NCBI RefSeq assembly: GCF_003545815.1
Contig: NZ_PDUW01000004.1
Location: 186,001-250,000 of the forward strand
Direction: 5' to 3'
DNA from: Pusillimonas caeni
GTDB taxonomy: Bacteria > Pseudomonadota > Gammaproteobacteria > Burkholderiales > Burkholderiaceae_B
Length of the DNA: 64,000 nucleotides
Shown here: in pieces, positions 1-11,231 of the stretch
How the letters are laid out: the number at the start of each line of letters is the position of its first letter
Numbering within the stretch: position 1 is the stretch's first letter
Program-made: the position numbers and the translations under genes
Notes under the pieces: generated by a model
Told to the model about the DNA's origin: nothing
Databases searched by the model: none
What the model saw: the letters and a program-made list of their open reading frames with translations, nothing else

Positions 1-179
1 TCTTCCATGCCGGGCGCCCATTGGCCGACGCCCATCTGCAGCGTGGCCGGCCGATCGCTGAACGTGTCCGCGAAGACCGAGCCCGCGGCCGGGCCGCTGG
101 TGATCTCGATGCGGTAGTGCAAAGTAAGGTAGGAATCCGGGCGGACAAAAACGTTCACCGGATGGGCTTGCGAGGTCAA
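1..179 (-). CDS. fkpB: FKBP-type peptidyl-prolyl isomerase, SlpA class (partial, N-terminal end)
   Basis: Only the first ~59 codons lie in the window; the gene runs off the left edge. The visible protein contains YLTLHYRIEI, then a DTFSDRPATLQMGVGQW segment and PGMEE, the typical beginning of SlpA/FkpB proline isomerases (E. coli FkpB has the equivalent VHFTLKL...LGDASLSEGLE). This family helps proline-limited folding in the cytoplasm and often sits beside ispH. The start is uncertain: an in-frame stop lies at 186-188, so TTG at 179-177 or GTG at 158-156 are the candidates. It diverges from radC. Confidence 0.8.
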   Translation of the reverse strand, partial: MTSQAHPVNVFVRPDSYLTLHYRIEITSGPAAGSVFADTFSDRPATLQMGVGQWAPGME

Positions 180-227
180 AATCTGTCACCGTACGAAAGT
201 CTGATATTTCTCTATTTTAGAGCCTTT

Positions 228-905
228 ATGCCTTTCGATCGCCCTCCACTCCAAGCCGAGCGCCCCCGCGAACGCCTGCTCGCCCACGGCGCCCGGGTGC
301 TCACCACGCCCGAACTGCTGGCCATCGTCCTGCGCACCGGCCCGCGCGGCAGCGACGCGGTCGATCTTGCCCGCGGTCTCATCAGCCGTTTCAAGGGCTT
401 GCGCGGGCTGCTCTCGGCCGATGCCCAGGCGCTGCTCAAGGTGCCGGGCCTGGGCCCAGCCAAAACCTGCGAACTGCTCGCCATCAACGAACTGAACCGG
501 CGCGCCCTGGCCGAAACCCTGCAAGCCGGCATCGACCTCGACCAGCCCCAGCGGGTCAAGCACTATTGCATCGCCATGCTGGGCCACCTGCGCGTCGAGC
601 ACTGCATGGCGCTGTACCTCGACAGCCAGTACCGCCTCGTCGCCGCCGAAGAGCTGGCCCGCGGCACGCTTAGCCAGGCATCGATATATCCGCGCGAAGT
701 CGTGCGCGCCGGCCTGCGCCACCACGCCGCCGCCCTCATCCTGGCCCACAATCACCCATCCGGCGTCTCGGAACCCAGCCAGGCCGACCTCGCCCTCACC
801 CGCCACCTCAAGCACGCCCTGGCCCTGGTCGACATCCGCCTGCTGGACCACCTCATCGTCACCGCGCAGGGCGCGGTATCGCTGGCCGAGCGAGGACAGG
901 TCTAG
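228..905 (+). CDS. radC: RadC family JAMM-domain protein
   Basis: 225 residues, the usual RadC/UPF0758 length. A helix-hairpin-helix-like segment (VPGLGPAKT, from about residue 72) is followed by the MPN/JAMM domain. The metal-site pattern is intact: H174-x-H176 in HNHPSG, with D187 in SQAD. The family was once linked to DNA repair, but its biochemical role is not settled. The reading frame is open back to position 21. I chose ATG 228 because MPFDRPPLQAERPRERL is where family alignment normally begins and the upstream codons overlap the divergent FKBP gene. Confidence 0.9.
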   Translation: MPFDRPPLQAERPRERLLAHGARVLTTPELLAIVLRTGPRGSDAVDLARGLISRFKGLRGLLSADAQALLKVPGLGPAKTCELLAINELNRRALAETLQAGIDLDQPQRVKHYCIAMLGHLRVEHCMALYLDSQYRLVAAEELARGTLSQASIYPREVVRAGLRHHAAALILAHNHPSGVSEPSQADLALTRHLKHALALVDIRLLDHLIVTAQGAVSLAERGQV

Positions 906-1107
906 GTTTCCTGGCCTGGGCTTCACTTCACTGTAGGCGGCGGGTTATTCAATGCAGTCGGAGCTGCATCCCGTATCCGTTCAAGGCCCGTTTTTGGTCC
1001 TTTAGCGCTGTCGGGGGCGATGCGGTTCGCCATGCGAGATACCGACACTGCGCGCCTATGCTTCGAGAAGCCGGCCTGCCGGCTTGCATGGCTTGCCTCA
1101 AATGTGA

Positions 1108-1200
1108 GCCGCTGGAGGAGGGTCTATCTGAACCGGGCGTTGGAGGGCGCTGCCTCGGACCGCCCGACCGCCCGGTTCAGATAGACCCTCCTCCGGCGGC
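1108..1200. repeat. Long near-perfect inverted repeat (32-bp arms, 29-nt loop)
   Basis: Arms 1114-1139 and 1169-1194 are exact reverse complements over 26 bp (arm begins GGAGGAGGGTCTATCTGAAC). After one T:G position (1113/1195) pairing continues for five more base pairs to 1108/1200. The loop is 1140-1168. A smaller palindrome, AAGCCGGC-CT-GCCGGCTT, lies just upstream at 1068-1085. There is no T-run after the structure, so it is not a standard terminator. It lies in the 545-nt gap between radC and the L31 gene, which otherwise holds nothing I can recognise as coding. Confidence 0.9.
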
Positions 1201-1450
1201 GCTCAAGAACCCAAAAACAGCAACACTTCAAGTCACAGCATCACCGCCAGAACGCCGGCAGTTGCTAGCCCGCATAGAGCACTTGAGCAAACCCAGCGAC
1301 ACATGATAAACTTACGAGTTACTTTGGATACGTGGCTGAGCTGCCTAGTGACTTTAAAGCTTAAAGAGAAGCAAAAGCACATAGAAAAAGCGCAAGCTTA
1401 CAGACCGGCGACCCCCAACAAGCATAGGCGAAAGCCCACAGGAAATTACC

Positions 1451-1717
1451 ATGAAAGAAGGCATCCACCCCGAATACCGCGAAGTCGCATTTCTCGACCA
1501 GCAAACCGGCAACACGTTCATCTCGCGTTCCACCCTGAACAGCCGCGAAACCACCGAGATCGACGGCAAGACCTATCCGCTCTTCAAGTGCGAAGTCACC
1601 TCGGAGTCGCATCCCTTCTACACCGGCGCGCAAACGCGCATCGTCGAGACGGGCCGCGTCGAGAAGTTCCGCGCCCGTTTTGCCCGCACCGCCGGCACCG
1701 TCAAAAAAGCTTCCTGA
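1451..1717 (+). CDS. rpmE2: 50S ribosomal protein L31, type B
   Basis: 88 residues beginning [18 protein letters not shown], with [19 protein letters not shown], diagnostic of the type B (YkgM/RpmE2) form of L31. It lacks the four-cysteine zinc ribbon of type A L31; only one Cys is present. In many bacteria this zinc-free form replaces zinc-L31 under zinc shortage through Zur. I see no convincing Zur box here, and in betaproteobacteria the type B form may be the main one. AGGAAA lies 5 nt before ATG, and a terminator follows at 1821-1850, so it is probably monocistronic. Confidence 0.95.
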   Translation: MKEGIHPEYREVAFLDQQTGNTFISRSTLNSRETTEIDGKTYPLFKCEVTSESHPFYTGAQTRIVETGRVEKFRARFARTAGTVKKAS

Positions 1718-1820
1718 TTCCAGCGGCGCCTCGCCTTCGCGCAAGGCGCCCTCCCATGGATGCTTGCCGCCGCAACGGCCGTCCGTCGCGGCAACATCGG
1801 CCTCATTGAACGGTCTCGAA

Positions 1821-1850
1821 AAGGCAGCCTCAGGGCTGCCTTTTTACTTT
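1821..1850 (+). terminator. Rho-independent terminator after the L31 gene
   Basis: AAGGCAGCC-TCA-GGGCTGCC followed by TTTTTACTTT. The compact GC stem and T-run end the L31 transcript about 40 nt before the next gene. Confidence 0.85.
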
Positions 1851-1890
1851 AAGATGGCCCTGTCCCGTCACTTTCGTCCCTAATTGCTCT

Positions 1891-3645
1891 GTGGCTCTGC
1901 AAGACTCTCGTTCCACGCCGGCGCGGCTGACCGCAACGGCCACCACCAAGCTTCCCCGGCTGCTTCTATTGGCCCTGGGGCTGGTGTACATACTGGCGGG
2001 GCTGTTCTTCCGGGACCCCTGGAAAACCGACGACGTAGCTGGCCTGGCCACCATGATGACCGCGCTCGAAGGCTCATGGCAAACCTGGCTGCTGCCCCAG
2101 ATCGGCAATATGGCCTATGCCCAGAACGGCCCTCTCATCACCTGGGTGGGCGCCTTCAGCATATGGCTCTTCGGGCCGCTGTTCGAACTCTTCACCTCGC
2201 CGCTCGATGCGGCCCTCATCGCCTCGCGCCTGCCCAACCTGCTCTGGTTCGGCCTGATCACCGGCTCCGTCTGGTACGGCACTTATCTGCTGGGGCGCCG
2301 GCCCGAACCTCAGCCCCTCGCTCTGCCCTTCGGCGGCGAGCCCACCGTGCGCGACTACGGCCGCATGATCGCCGACGCCGCCCTGCTGCTCATTCTCGCC
2401 ACGGTCGGCATCATGTGGCGCCTGCACGAAACCTCCGAAGTGCCGGCCCTGATCGCCTTCCAGGCCCTCGCCTTCTACGCCGTCGCGCGCATGCTCGACC
2501 ATCCGCTCTCCGGCGCCATCACGCTGGGCGTCGCGCTGGCCGCCGCCTTCCTGACCCGCGGCTGGATCGGCTCCCTGCCCATCATTCTGGCCGTGCCCTG
2601 CGCCTTCATTCCGCGCAGCGCGCTCTGGCCCATGAAGCACTGGCTGATCATCAGCGCCGTGCTGGCGGTATTCCTGTGCCTGCTCTGGTGGATACCCGCC
2701 AACCATTTCAGCACCTACTGGATCCATAACTGGTGGCTCTGGAACGTCACCTCCTTCGGCCCGCCCCGCTACCAGGAGATCCTCAGCGTCCTGCGCGACC
2801 TGCCCTGGTTCCTGTGGCCCACCTGGCCCTTCGCCCTGCTCGCCCTGTGGCGCTGGCGCGCCTGGCTGTTCGCCCCGCACATCTGGATACCCCTGATGTT
2901 CGTGCTGTGGCCTTTCGTCATCATGCTGTTCCTGGCCGATCCGTTCGAACCCGAATACAGCCTCATGGCCGTGCCGGCGGCGGTGCTGGCCGCCTTCGCC
3001 CTGCCCACGCTGCGCCGCGGCGTGGTCAATTCGCTGGACTGGTTCGCCGTCATGTGCTTTTCGCTCACCTGCGCGACCGTCTGGCTGGGCTGGATCGCCC
3101 TGCAGGCCGGCTGGCCCGAGCAGATCTCGCACAACATCGCGCGCCAGACCCGCGGCTACGAAGCCTTCGTCTACTGGCCGGCCGTCGTGATCGCCCTGCT
3201 GGGCACCCTGGCCTGGATCGCCATAGTCTATTGGCGGCTGCACACCAAGCCCTCCGCCTTGTGGCGCGGAACCGTGCTGTCGGCCTGCGGCATCGTGCTC
3301 ACCTGGCTGCTGCTGGTCACGCTCTGGCTGCCGGCCCTCGACTACGTGCGCAGCTACCGCGAAGTATCCGGACAACTAGCCCAGGCCTTGCAGACCCACC
3401 AGCGCCCGGGAGAATGCGTACGCGGTCTGGCCCTGGGAACCGGTCAGCGGGCCTCCTTCCTCGTGTTCAATGAGTTGCGGTTCAGCTACAGCGCCGACTG
3501 CTCCCTGGTGCTGCAGCAGACCTCGCCCGAGGCCGTGCAGTCCGGCGCCGCCGACTACACGCCGCAGGCCCGGGTGCTCTGGGAAGGCAAGCGCGGCGCC
3601 GACCGGCGCGAAATGTTCCGCCTGCTGCGCATCACGCCTCAATGA
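1891..3645 (+). CDS. ArnT/GT39-like integral membrane glycosyltransferase
   Basis: 584 residues, starting with GTG and rich in hydrophobic helices (roughly ten or more membrane spans up to about residue 480). The N-terminal part has the first helix followed by an acidic periplasmic loop, FRDPWKTDDVAGLATM, as in GT-C fold enzymes of the ArnT/PMT clan that use polyprenyl-phosphate sugars. The C-terminal ~90 residues form a soluble domain (RPGECVRGLALGTGQ...). It overlaps the MATE gene by 4 nt (ATGA), so the two are translationally coupled. The acceptor (lipid A or another envelope glycan) cannot be told from sequence. Confidence 0.7.
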   Translation: MALQDSRSTPARLTATATTKLPRLLLLALGLVYILAGLFFRDPWKTDDVAGLATMMTALEGSWQTWLLPQIGNMAYAQNGPLITWVGAFSIWLFGPLFELFTSPLDAALIASRLPNLLWFGLITGSVWYGTYLLGRRPEPQPLALPFGGEPTVRDYGRMIADAALLLILATVGIMWRLHETSEVPALIAFQALAFYAVARMLDHPLSGAITLGVALAAAFLTRGWIGSLPIILAVPCAFIPRSALWPMKHWLIISAVLAVFLCLLWWIPANHFSTYWIHNWWLWNVTSFGPPRYQEILSVLRDLPWFLWPTWPFALLALWRWRAWLFAPHIWIPLMFVLWPFVIMLFLADPFEPEYSLMAVPAAVLAAFALPTLRRGVVNSLDWFAVMCFSLTCATVWLGWIALQAGWPEQISHNIARQTRGYEAFVYWPAVVIALLGTLAWIAIVYWRLHTKPSALWRGTVLSACGIVLTWLLLVTLWLPALDYVRSYREVSGQLAQALQTHQRPGECVRGLALGTGQRASFLVFNELRFSYSADCSLVLQQTSPEAVQSGAADYTPQARVLWEGKRGADRREMFRLLRITPQ

Positions 3646-5042
3646 GCCCGCCTGCCACGCGGTCCTTCCTTCAACACGTCGGCGAAACGCTGCGGCAAGC
3701 CTGGCCGGTGCTCATCAGCGCCTGGGCCAGCATGGCCTTCGGCGTCATGGACACCGCCATGGCGGGCCACGCCAGCGCCGCCGACCTGCAGGCCATGTCC
3801 TTGGCCGTCTCCATCTACATCACGATCTTCGTCGGCCTGATGGGCGTGATCCATGCCCTCATTCCCATCATCGGCCAGCATTATGGCGGCAAGCGCCTGC
3901 TCGAGGTTGGCCGCGCCTGGGGCCAGGGGGTCTGGCTGGCCCTGGGCCTGTCCGCCATCGGCGCGGTCGCCATGCTGTTTCCGAACGTCTGGCTGACACT
4001 GTCCGGCGACGTCGACCCGGCGGTGCGCAGCGGCGTCACCTGGTATCTGCGCGCCCTCATCCTGGCGCTGCCGGCGGCGCTCGTGTTCCGCTCCATCTAT
4101 TCGTTCGGCACGGCCGTGTCCCGACCCAAGATCGTCATGGCCATCAATCTGGCCAGCATCGGGGTCAAGGCCTTGTTCAACTGGGTGTTCATCTTCGGCA
4201 AGCTGGGCATCCCCGCCATGGGCGCCGCCGGCGCCGGACTGTCCACCGCCCTCACCAGCTGGTTCAGCCTGGCCGCCGGCCTTTGGATCATCCACCACGA
4301 CGAGTTCTTCAGGCAGTTCCAGCCGCGCCTGGACAGGCCGCGCTGGACGGATCTCAAGGAGTTGCTGCGCCTGGGCATCCCCATGGGCGGCTCTTATCTG
4401 GTGGAAGTATGCGCCTTCAGCTTCATGGCGCTGCTGATTGCGCGCGAAGGCATGTATGTCACCGGCGGCCATCAGATCACCGCCAACCTCGTCGCCCTGT
4501 GCTACATGCTGCCCATGTCGGTGGGCATCGCCTCGGCGTCCCTGACGGCGCAGGCCATCGGCGCGCGCGATATGCTGCGTGCGCGCCAGACGGGTCTGGC
4601 CGGACTGACCATCACCCTGGCGGGCGCGATCGTGGCCATCTCGCTGGTCGTGGGCGGCCGGCCGGCCATTCTCGCCGCCTATACCGACGACCTGAAGGTC
4701 GCGGCCATGGCGGCCACCCTGCTGCAAATCGTCCCCTACTTCCATCTGTGCGACGCCATGCAGTGCATCAACTCTTACCTGCTGCGCGCCTACAAGGTGG
4801 CCGTCGTGCCGCTGCTGATGCAGATCATCGCGCTGACCGGCATAGGCCTGATCGGAGGCTGGTGGCTGGGTTTCGGCCCCCTTGCCGGAAGCCTGAAACC
4901 CGTGCTGGACGTCGTCATGCCCGGCGCGCCGACAGGCGCCTCGTCGATGTGGCTGATGGCCGTCGTCGGCCTGGCGCTGTCGGCCCTGCTGCAGCACCTG
5001 TGGTACTGGCGCGTGGTGCGGCAACACGCCCGCGCGCAGTGA
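3642..5042 (+). CDS. MATE family efflux transporter
   Basis: 466 residues with about twelve hydrophobic segments in two repeated halves. The N-terminal WPVLISAWASMAFGVMDTAMAG matches the first MATE helix, and the second half starts near LGIPMGGSYLVEV. MATE proteins export cationic drugs or metabolites with Na+ or H+ antiport. Its ATG overlaps the stop of the upstream glycosyltransferase gene. Its own stop abuts the stop of the convergent cfa gene with no base between. Substrate unknown. Confidence 0.88.
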   Translation: MSPPATRSFLQHVGETLRQAWPVLISAWASMAFGVMDTAMAGHASAADLQAMSLAVSIYITIFVGLMGVIHALIPIIGQHYGGKRLLEVGRAWGQGVWLALGLSAIGAVAMLFPNVWLTLSGDVDPAVRSGVTWYLRALILALPAALVFRSIYSFGTAVSRPKIVMAINLASIGVKALFNWVFIFGKLGIPAMGAAGAGLSTALTSWFSLAAGLWIIHHDEFFRQFQPRLDRPRWTDLKELLRLGIPMGGSYLVEVCAFSFMALLIAREGMYVTGGHQITANLVALCYMLPMSVGIASASLTAQAIGARDMLRARQTGLAGLTITLAGAIVAISLVVGGRPAILAAYTDDLKVAAMAATLLQIVPYFHLCDAMQCINSYLLRAYKVAVVPLLMQIIALTGIGLIGGWWLGFGPLAGSLKPVLDVVMPGAPTGASSMWLMAVVGLALSALLQHLWYWRVVRQHARAQ

Positions 5043-6299
5043 TCAGCGGTAGATGTAGTCGCGCCGCCAGGGGTAGGAGAGATCGGCCGGGTGATCCAGC
5101 TCGTCGCGGCGGCCCGCCACGGGCTTGTGCTGCAGCAGCACCTGATGCAGCGCTATCCAGGCATGCTCGAACCCCATCGCGCAGCCGGCCAGGTAGATGC
5201 GATAGGCGCGCAGCGAACGCTCGCCGTTCTCGCCCTTGAGCGTCTTGCGCGCCTCGTCCAGCTGCGCCTCGAGCGCATCGCTCCATGCCCACAGCGTGCG
5301 GGCATAGTGCGGGCGCAGGTTCTCGACGTCGACGTCCTCGAGTCCGGCGTCGGCGATCTGGGCCAGCTCGTTGCTGATGTGGGTCAGCTCCCCGCCCGGG
5401 AAGATGTATTTTTCGATGAACTCGCCCATGCCGGCGCCCACTTCGGCGTTGTAGACCCCGCCCGCCGTGATGCCGTGGTTCATGATCAGGCCGCCGGGCC
5501 TGAGCAGGCGGCGCAGCTTGGAAAAATACTCGAACAGCTGGGCGCGGCCCACGTGCTCGAACATGCCCACCGAGGCGATCTTGTCGTAGGGCTTGGCCTC
5601 GTCCAGTTCGCGGTAGTCCAGCAAAGTCATACGCACCCGTCCCGACAGGCCTTTTTCTTCGATCAGGCGGTTGACATGGGCGTGCTGGTTCTTGGACAGC
5701 GTGATGCCGGTCGCGTCCACACCGTAGTTCTCGGCCGCCCACAACAGCAGGCCGCCCCAGCCCGCGCCGATGTCCAGGAAGCGCTCGCCCTCATGCAGGC
5801 GCAGCTTGCGGCAGATGTGGTCGAGCTTGGCTTCCTGCGCCTGGGCCAGCGTCATGTCGGGCTCGCGGAAATAGGCGCATGAATAGACCCGCCGCGGATC
5901 GAGCCAAAGCTGGTAGAACTCGTCGGACAGGTCGTAGTGGAACTGGATCTGGCGGGCGTCGCGCGCCTGCGAATGCCGCCGGATGGAGACCCAGTGCCGC
6001 TTCATGCTGGTGAACCAGCTGCCCTTGGCCGTTTCGATGGGCGAGTCGGGCAGGATCGACGACGCCAGCAGCATCAGATCGCGCATCGAGCCTTCGAAAT
6101 CGAATTTTCCCTCGACGTAGTCTTCGCCCAATGTACCCGCCTCGCCGGAGGCCAGATGGCGCAGCGTCGAATTATCCTTGACCTTCATGCGGATGCGGGC
6201 GTTGGCCGGCCCCGCCGTTTCTCCACTGGGCAGCACCACCTGCACCGGCAGCGGCAATGAGGCAAGTTTTTTTTCTACCAAAGACAAGACAGCACTCAC
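5043..6299 (-). CDS. cfa: Cyclopropane-fatty-acyl-phospholipid synthase
   Basis: 418 residues. It transfers a methylene group from S-adenosylmethionine to cis double bonds of membrane phospholipid acyl chains. A variable N-terminal domain (about 1-110) is followed by a Rossmann methyltransferase domain with motif FLDIGAGWGG and the CFA-specific QFHYDLSDEFY and MFEHVG segments. The conserved cysteine is Cys373 in YLAGCAMGF. The start is GTG at 6299, preceded by AAAGGGAG at good spacing. It converges on the MATE gene. Confidence 0.93.
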   Translation of the reverse strand: MSAVLSLVEKKLASLPLPVQVVLPSGETAGPANARIRMKVKDNSTLRHLASGEAGTLGEDYVEGKFDFEGSMRDLMLLASSILPDSPIETAKGSWFTSMKRHWVSIRRHSQARDARQIQFHYDLSDEFYQLWLDPRRVYSCAYFREPDMTLAQAQEAKLDHICRKLRLHEGERFLDIGAGWGGLLLWAAENYGVDATGITLSKNQHAHVNRLIEEKGLSGRVRMTLLDYRELDEAKPYDKIASVGMFEHVGRAQLFEYFSKLRRLLRPGGLIMNHGITAGGVYNAEVGAGMGEFIEKYIFPGGELTHISNELAQIADAGLEDVDVENLRPHYARTLWAWSDALEAQLDEARKTLKGENGERSLRAYRIYLAGCAMGFEHAWIALHQVLLQHKPVAGRRDELDHPADLSYPWRRDYIYR

Positions 6300-6582
6300 G
6301 TTCTCAACTCCCTTTACTTAGCTGAAATCGAATCCTCAATCGGGACAGCGAAGCCCTCGTGTTTTATGTTCTGGTCACTGTTATTCGTCGGCAAATCGGC
6401 CTCCGGCCTTCTTGCATGCGTCCGGATGGGTTGCTCGCCCGTCAATTTATCACCAAATGCGACCCGCGGCATATGCCGTCGCCCAAGGCGCCCCCGCCGG
6501 CCAAAGCGCTCGGCCGGCGCCCGTAATCGCTGTTAGACTACTTGCTTCTTTCTTCCGGGGCTCGCGGGCCCACGTCTCTTTG

Positions 6583-7776
6583 ATGCCTTCCAGACAATTG
6601 ACTCGCACCGTGCCGGGCTGGCTGCTGCTCATGGGCGCCCTGACCGCGCTGGGGCCTCTGGCCATCGACATGTATCTGCCGTCGTTCCCCGCCATCGTCG
6701 AGGGCCTGGGCGCCACCCAGGGACAGGTCGAGCGCACGCTGGCCAGCTACCTGCTGGGGCTGGCGATGGCGCAAATCGTCTACGGGCCGCTGGCCGACCG
6801 CTACGGCCGCAAGAGGCCCCTGATGGCGGGACTGGTCATCTTCACCATTGCCTCGGTCGGCTGCGCATTTACCAGCGATATCGAGCATCTGACGCTCTGG
6901 CGCGTCGTGCAGGCCCTGGGGGGCGCGGCGGGCATGGTGGTTCCCCGGGCCGTCGTGCGCGACAACCTCGACACCCGCGATGCCGCCAAGGCGCTGTCGC
7001 TGCTGCTGCTCATCATGGGCGTGACGCCCATATTGGGCCCCATCATCGGCGGCCAGGTGCTGTTCATCGCAGGCTGGCGCGGCATCTTCGGCATCATGGC
7101 CCTGGTGGGAGCGACATTGCTGTTCATGACGGCGCGCCACATGCGGGAGACCCTTCCCGCTGAAAAAATCGTCCCGCTGCGCGTCGCCACCATAGCGCGC
7201 AACTACTGGGGCCTGCTGCGCAATCGCCAGTTCATCTGCTATTCGCTGGCGGGCGGGCTGGGCAGCGCGGGCATCTTCACCTACATATCGGGCTCGCCGC
7301 GCGTCCTGATCAACATCTACGGCGTCGAGCCCCAGTACTTCGGCTTTCTGTTCGGCCTGTGCGCGGCTTCGCTGATTTTTTCTTCACAGCTCAGCGCCCG
7401 GCTGCTGGACCGCCATCCGCCGGAGCGGCTGCTCAAGCGGGCGCAGATCTGCGTCGTGCTGGTCACCCTGACCGGCCTGGCGCTGACGCTTGCGGGCTGG
7501 CTGACGCTGCCCCTGCTGATACTGTGCCTGATGGGCTTCATGGCCAGCCAGGGCTTCGTCAACCCCAACGCGGCGGCCCTGGCCCTGTCGCGCCAGGGTC
7601 ATCGCCTGGGGGTTGCATCGGCCATGATGGGCGGGGTGCAGATGGTCAGCGGCACCCTGGCGGGCATCGGCATCAGCCACTGGCAGTCCGATAGCGCCCT
7701 GCCTTTGACCGGCATTCTGGCGACCTGCATGGTGCTATCGTGGCTTTTTGGGTTCCTCGCCCGCCGAGCTGCTTGA
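6583..7776 (+). CDS. Bcr/CflA family multidrug efflux MFS transporter
   Basis: 397 residues, 12 predicted membrane segments. It has the Bcr/CflA signatures GPLAIDMYLPSFPAI in helix 1 and the MFS loop motif PLADRYGRKRPLMAG. Family members are drug:H+ antiporters (bicyclomycin, chloramphenicol). The open frame extends to 6412, but ATG 6583 (MPSRQLTR) gives the normal family N-terminus. The 3' end overlaps the -35 box of the rpmB promoter. The 283-nt gap before it, shared with divergent cfa, holds no other gene I can see. Confidence 0.88.
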   Translation: MPSRQLTRTVPGWLLLMGALTALGPLAIDMYLPSFPAIVEGLGATQGQVERTLASYLLGLAMAQIVYGPLADRYGRKRPLMAGLVIFTIASVGCAFTSDIEHLTLWRVVQALGGAAGMVVPRAVVRDNLDTRDAAKALSLLLLIMGVTPILGPIIGGQVLFIAGWRGIFGIMALVGATLLFMTARHMRETLPAEKIVPLRVATIARNYWGLLRNRQFICYSLAGGLGSAGIFTYISGSPRVLINIYGVEPQYFGFLFGLCAASLIFSSQLSARLLDRHPPERLLKRAQICVVLVTLTGLALTLAGWLTLPLLILCLMGFMASQGFVNPNAAALALSRQGHRLGVASAMMGGVQMVSGTLAGIGISHWQSDSALPLTGILATCMVLSWLFGFLARRAA

Positions 7777-7802
7777 TAAGGACGTGCTTTTCGTTATAGA
7801 AT
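7773..7802 (+). promoter_or_regulatory. Predicted sigma-70 promoter for rpmB-rpmG
   Basis: TTGATA (7773-7778) and TAGAAT (7797-7802) are 18 nt apart. The -35 box overlaps the stop codon of the exporter gene. Transcription would start near 7809, giving a leader of about 200 nt before rpmB. That leader contains short repeated CCCGCAA/ACCCGG units. Confidence 0.55.
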
Positions 7803-8009
7803 ACATGGCTTTACAGATGCCGGGTTTGGTGTAGTGTAGCAACCTGGGGTGATTAACCCGGGGTGTAGCAACCCGCCCAGGCCCGCAAGCAAGTTCTGCA
7901 AACGAACCCGCAACGTAAACAAACCCGCAAACAAACCCGGGCAGTCTCGCAGGCGGCAGAACATGCAGGGCGAAATCGCGGCAGAGCAAATTTTTTAAGG
8001 GGTATGATC

Positions 8010-8246
8010 ATGGCACGCGTATGCCAAGTTACCGGCAAGGGCCCGCGCACGGGCAACAATGTTTCGCACGCTAACAACAAGACCAAGCGTCGCTTTTTGC
8101 CCAACCTGCAATCGCGCCGGTTCTGGGTCGAAAGCGAAAACCGCTGGGTTCGCCTGCGTGTTTCGGCCAGCGCCATCCGCACCATCGACAAGAACGGCAT
8201 CGAATCCGTTCTGGCCGACCTGCGTGCCCGCGGTCAAGCGGTTTAA
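8010..8246 (+). CDS. rpmB: 50S ribosomal protein L28
   Basis: 78 residues beginning [20 protein letters not shown], the bacterial L28 signature. ATG 8010 was chosen over ATG 8004 because AAGGGG (7997-8002) fits it and MARVCQVTG is the conserved N-terminus. It is followed 36 nt later by rpmG, the usual L28-L33 pair. Confidence 0.97.
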   Translation: MARVCQVTGKGPRTGNNVSHANNKTKRRFLPNLQSRRFWVESENRWVRLRVSASAIRTIDKNGIESVLADLRARGQAV

Positions 8247-8282
8247 TCCGCAGCACCGGTAAACCCATACTAGGAGCACATC

Positions 8283-8450
8283 ATGGCTAAAGGCATCCGC
8301 GAGAAAATCAAACTCGAATCCACGGCTGGTACCGGTCATTTCTACACGACCACCAAGAACAAGCGCAACATGCCCGAGAAAATGCTGATCAAGAAGTTCG
8401 ATCCCGTTGCTCGCAAGCACGTCGACTACAAAGAGACCAAGCTCAAGTAA
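8283..8450 (+). CDS. rpmG: 50S ribosomal protein L33
   Basis: 55 residues from [20 protein letters not shown] to DYKETKLK, the Cys-free form of L33. TAGGAGCACATC precedes the ATG. It is cotranscribed with rpmB and followed by a strong terminator. Confidence 0.97.
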   Translation: MAKGIREKIKLESTAGTGHFYTTTKNKRNMPEKMLIKKFDPVARKHVDYKETKLK

Positions 8451-8474
8451 TCGACTCGGCGCCGTACCCCACGA

Positions 8475-8500
8475 ATGCCCCGCCCACAGCGGGGCATTTT
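8475..8500 (+). terminator. Rho-independent terminator after rpmG
   Basis: ATGCCCCGC-CCACA-GCGGGGCATTTT: a perfect GC stem followed by a short T-run ends the rpmB-rpmG transcript. Confidence 0.8.
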
Positions 8501-8514
8501 GGTTTTGCGCGTCC

Positions 8515-8520
8515 TATAAT
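8515..8520 (+). promoter_or_regulatory. Candidate -10 box for leuS
   Basis: A perfect TATAAT lies just after the rpmG terminator and 40 nt before leuS. No good -35 hexamer is visible at 16-18 nt spacing, so this is only a candidate. Confidence 0.35.
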
Positions 8521-8560
8521 GTGACGTTTGCCCTAACCCGAAACCAAAGAATCCGAACCC

Positions 8561-11218
<2,658 letters not shown>

Positions 11219-11231
11219 AGTCGGATAAATC

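Noticed and set aside
1108-1200. Long inverted repeat as a pair of insertion-sequence ends
   Set aside because: Only 29 nt lie between the arms and no transposase remnant or target duplication is visible.
1058-1306. 82-codon frame in the radC-L31 gap
   Set aside because: It runs through both arms of the long inverted repeat, has no ribosome site and resembles no protein.
7861-7950. Short CCCGCAA repeats as a possible CRISPR array
   Set aside because: The units are 8-13 nt, irregular and without uniform spacers.
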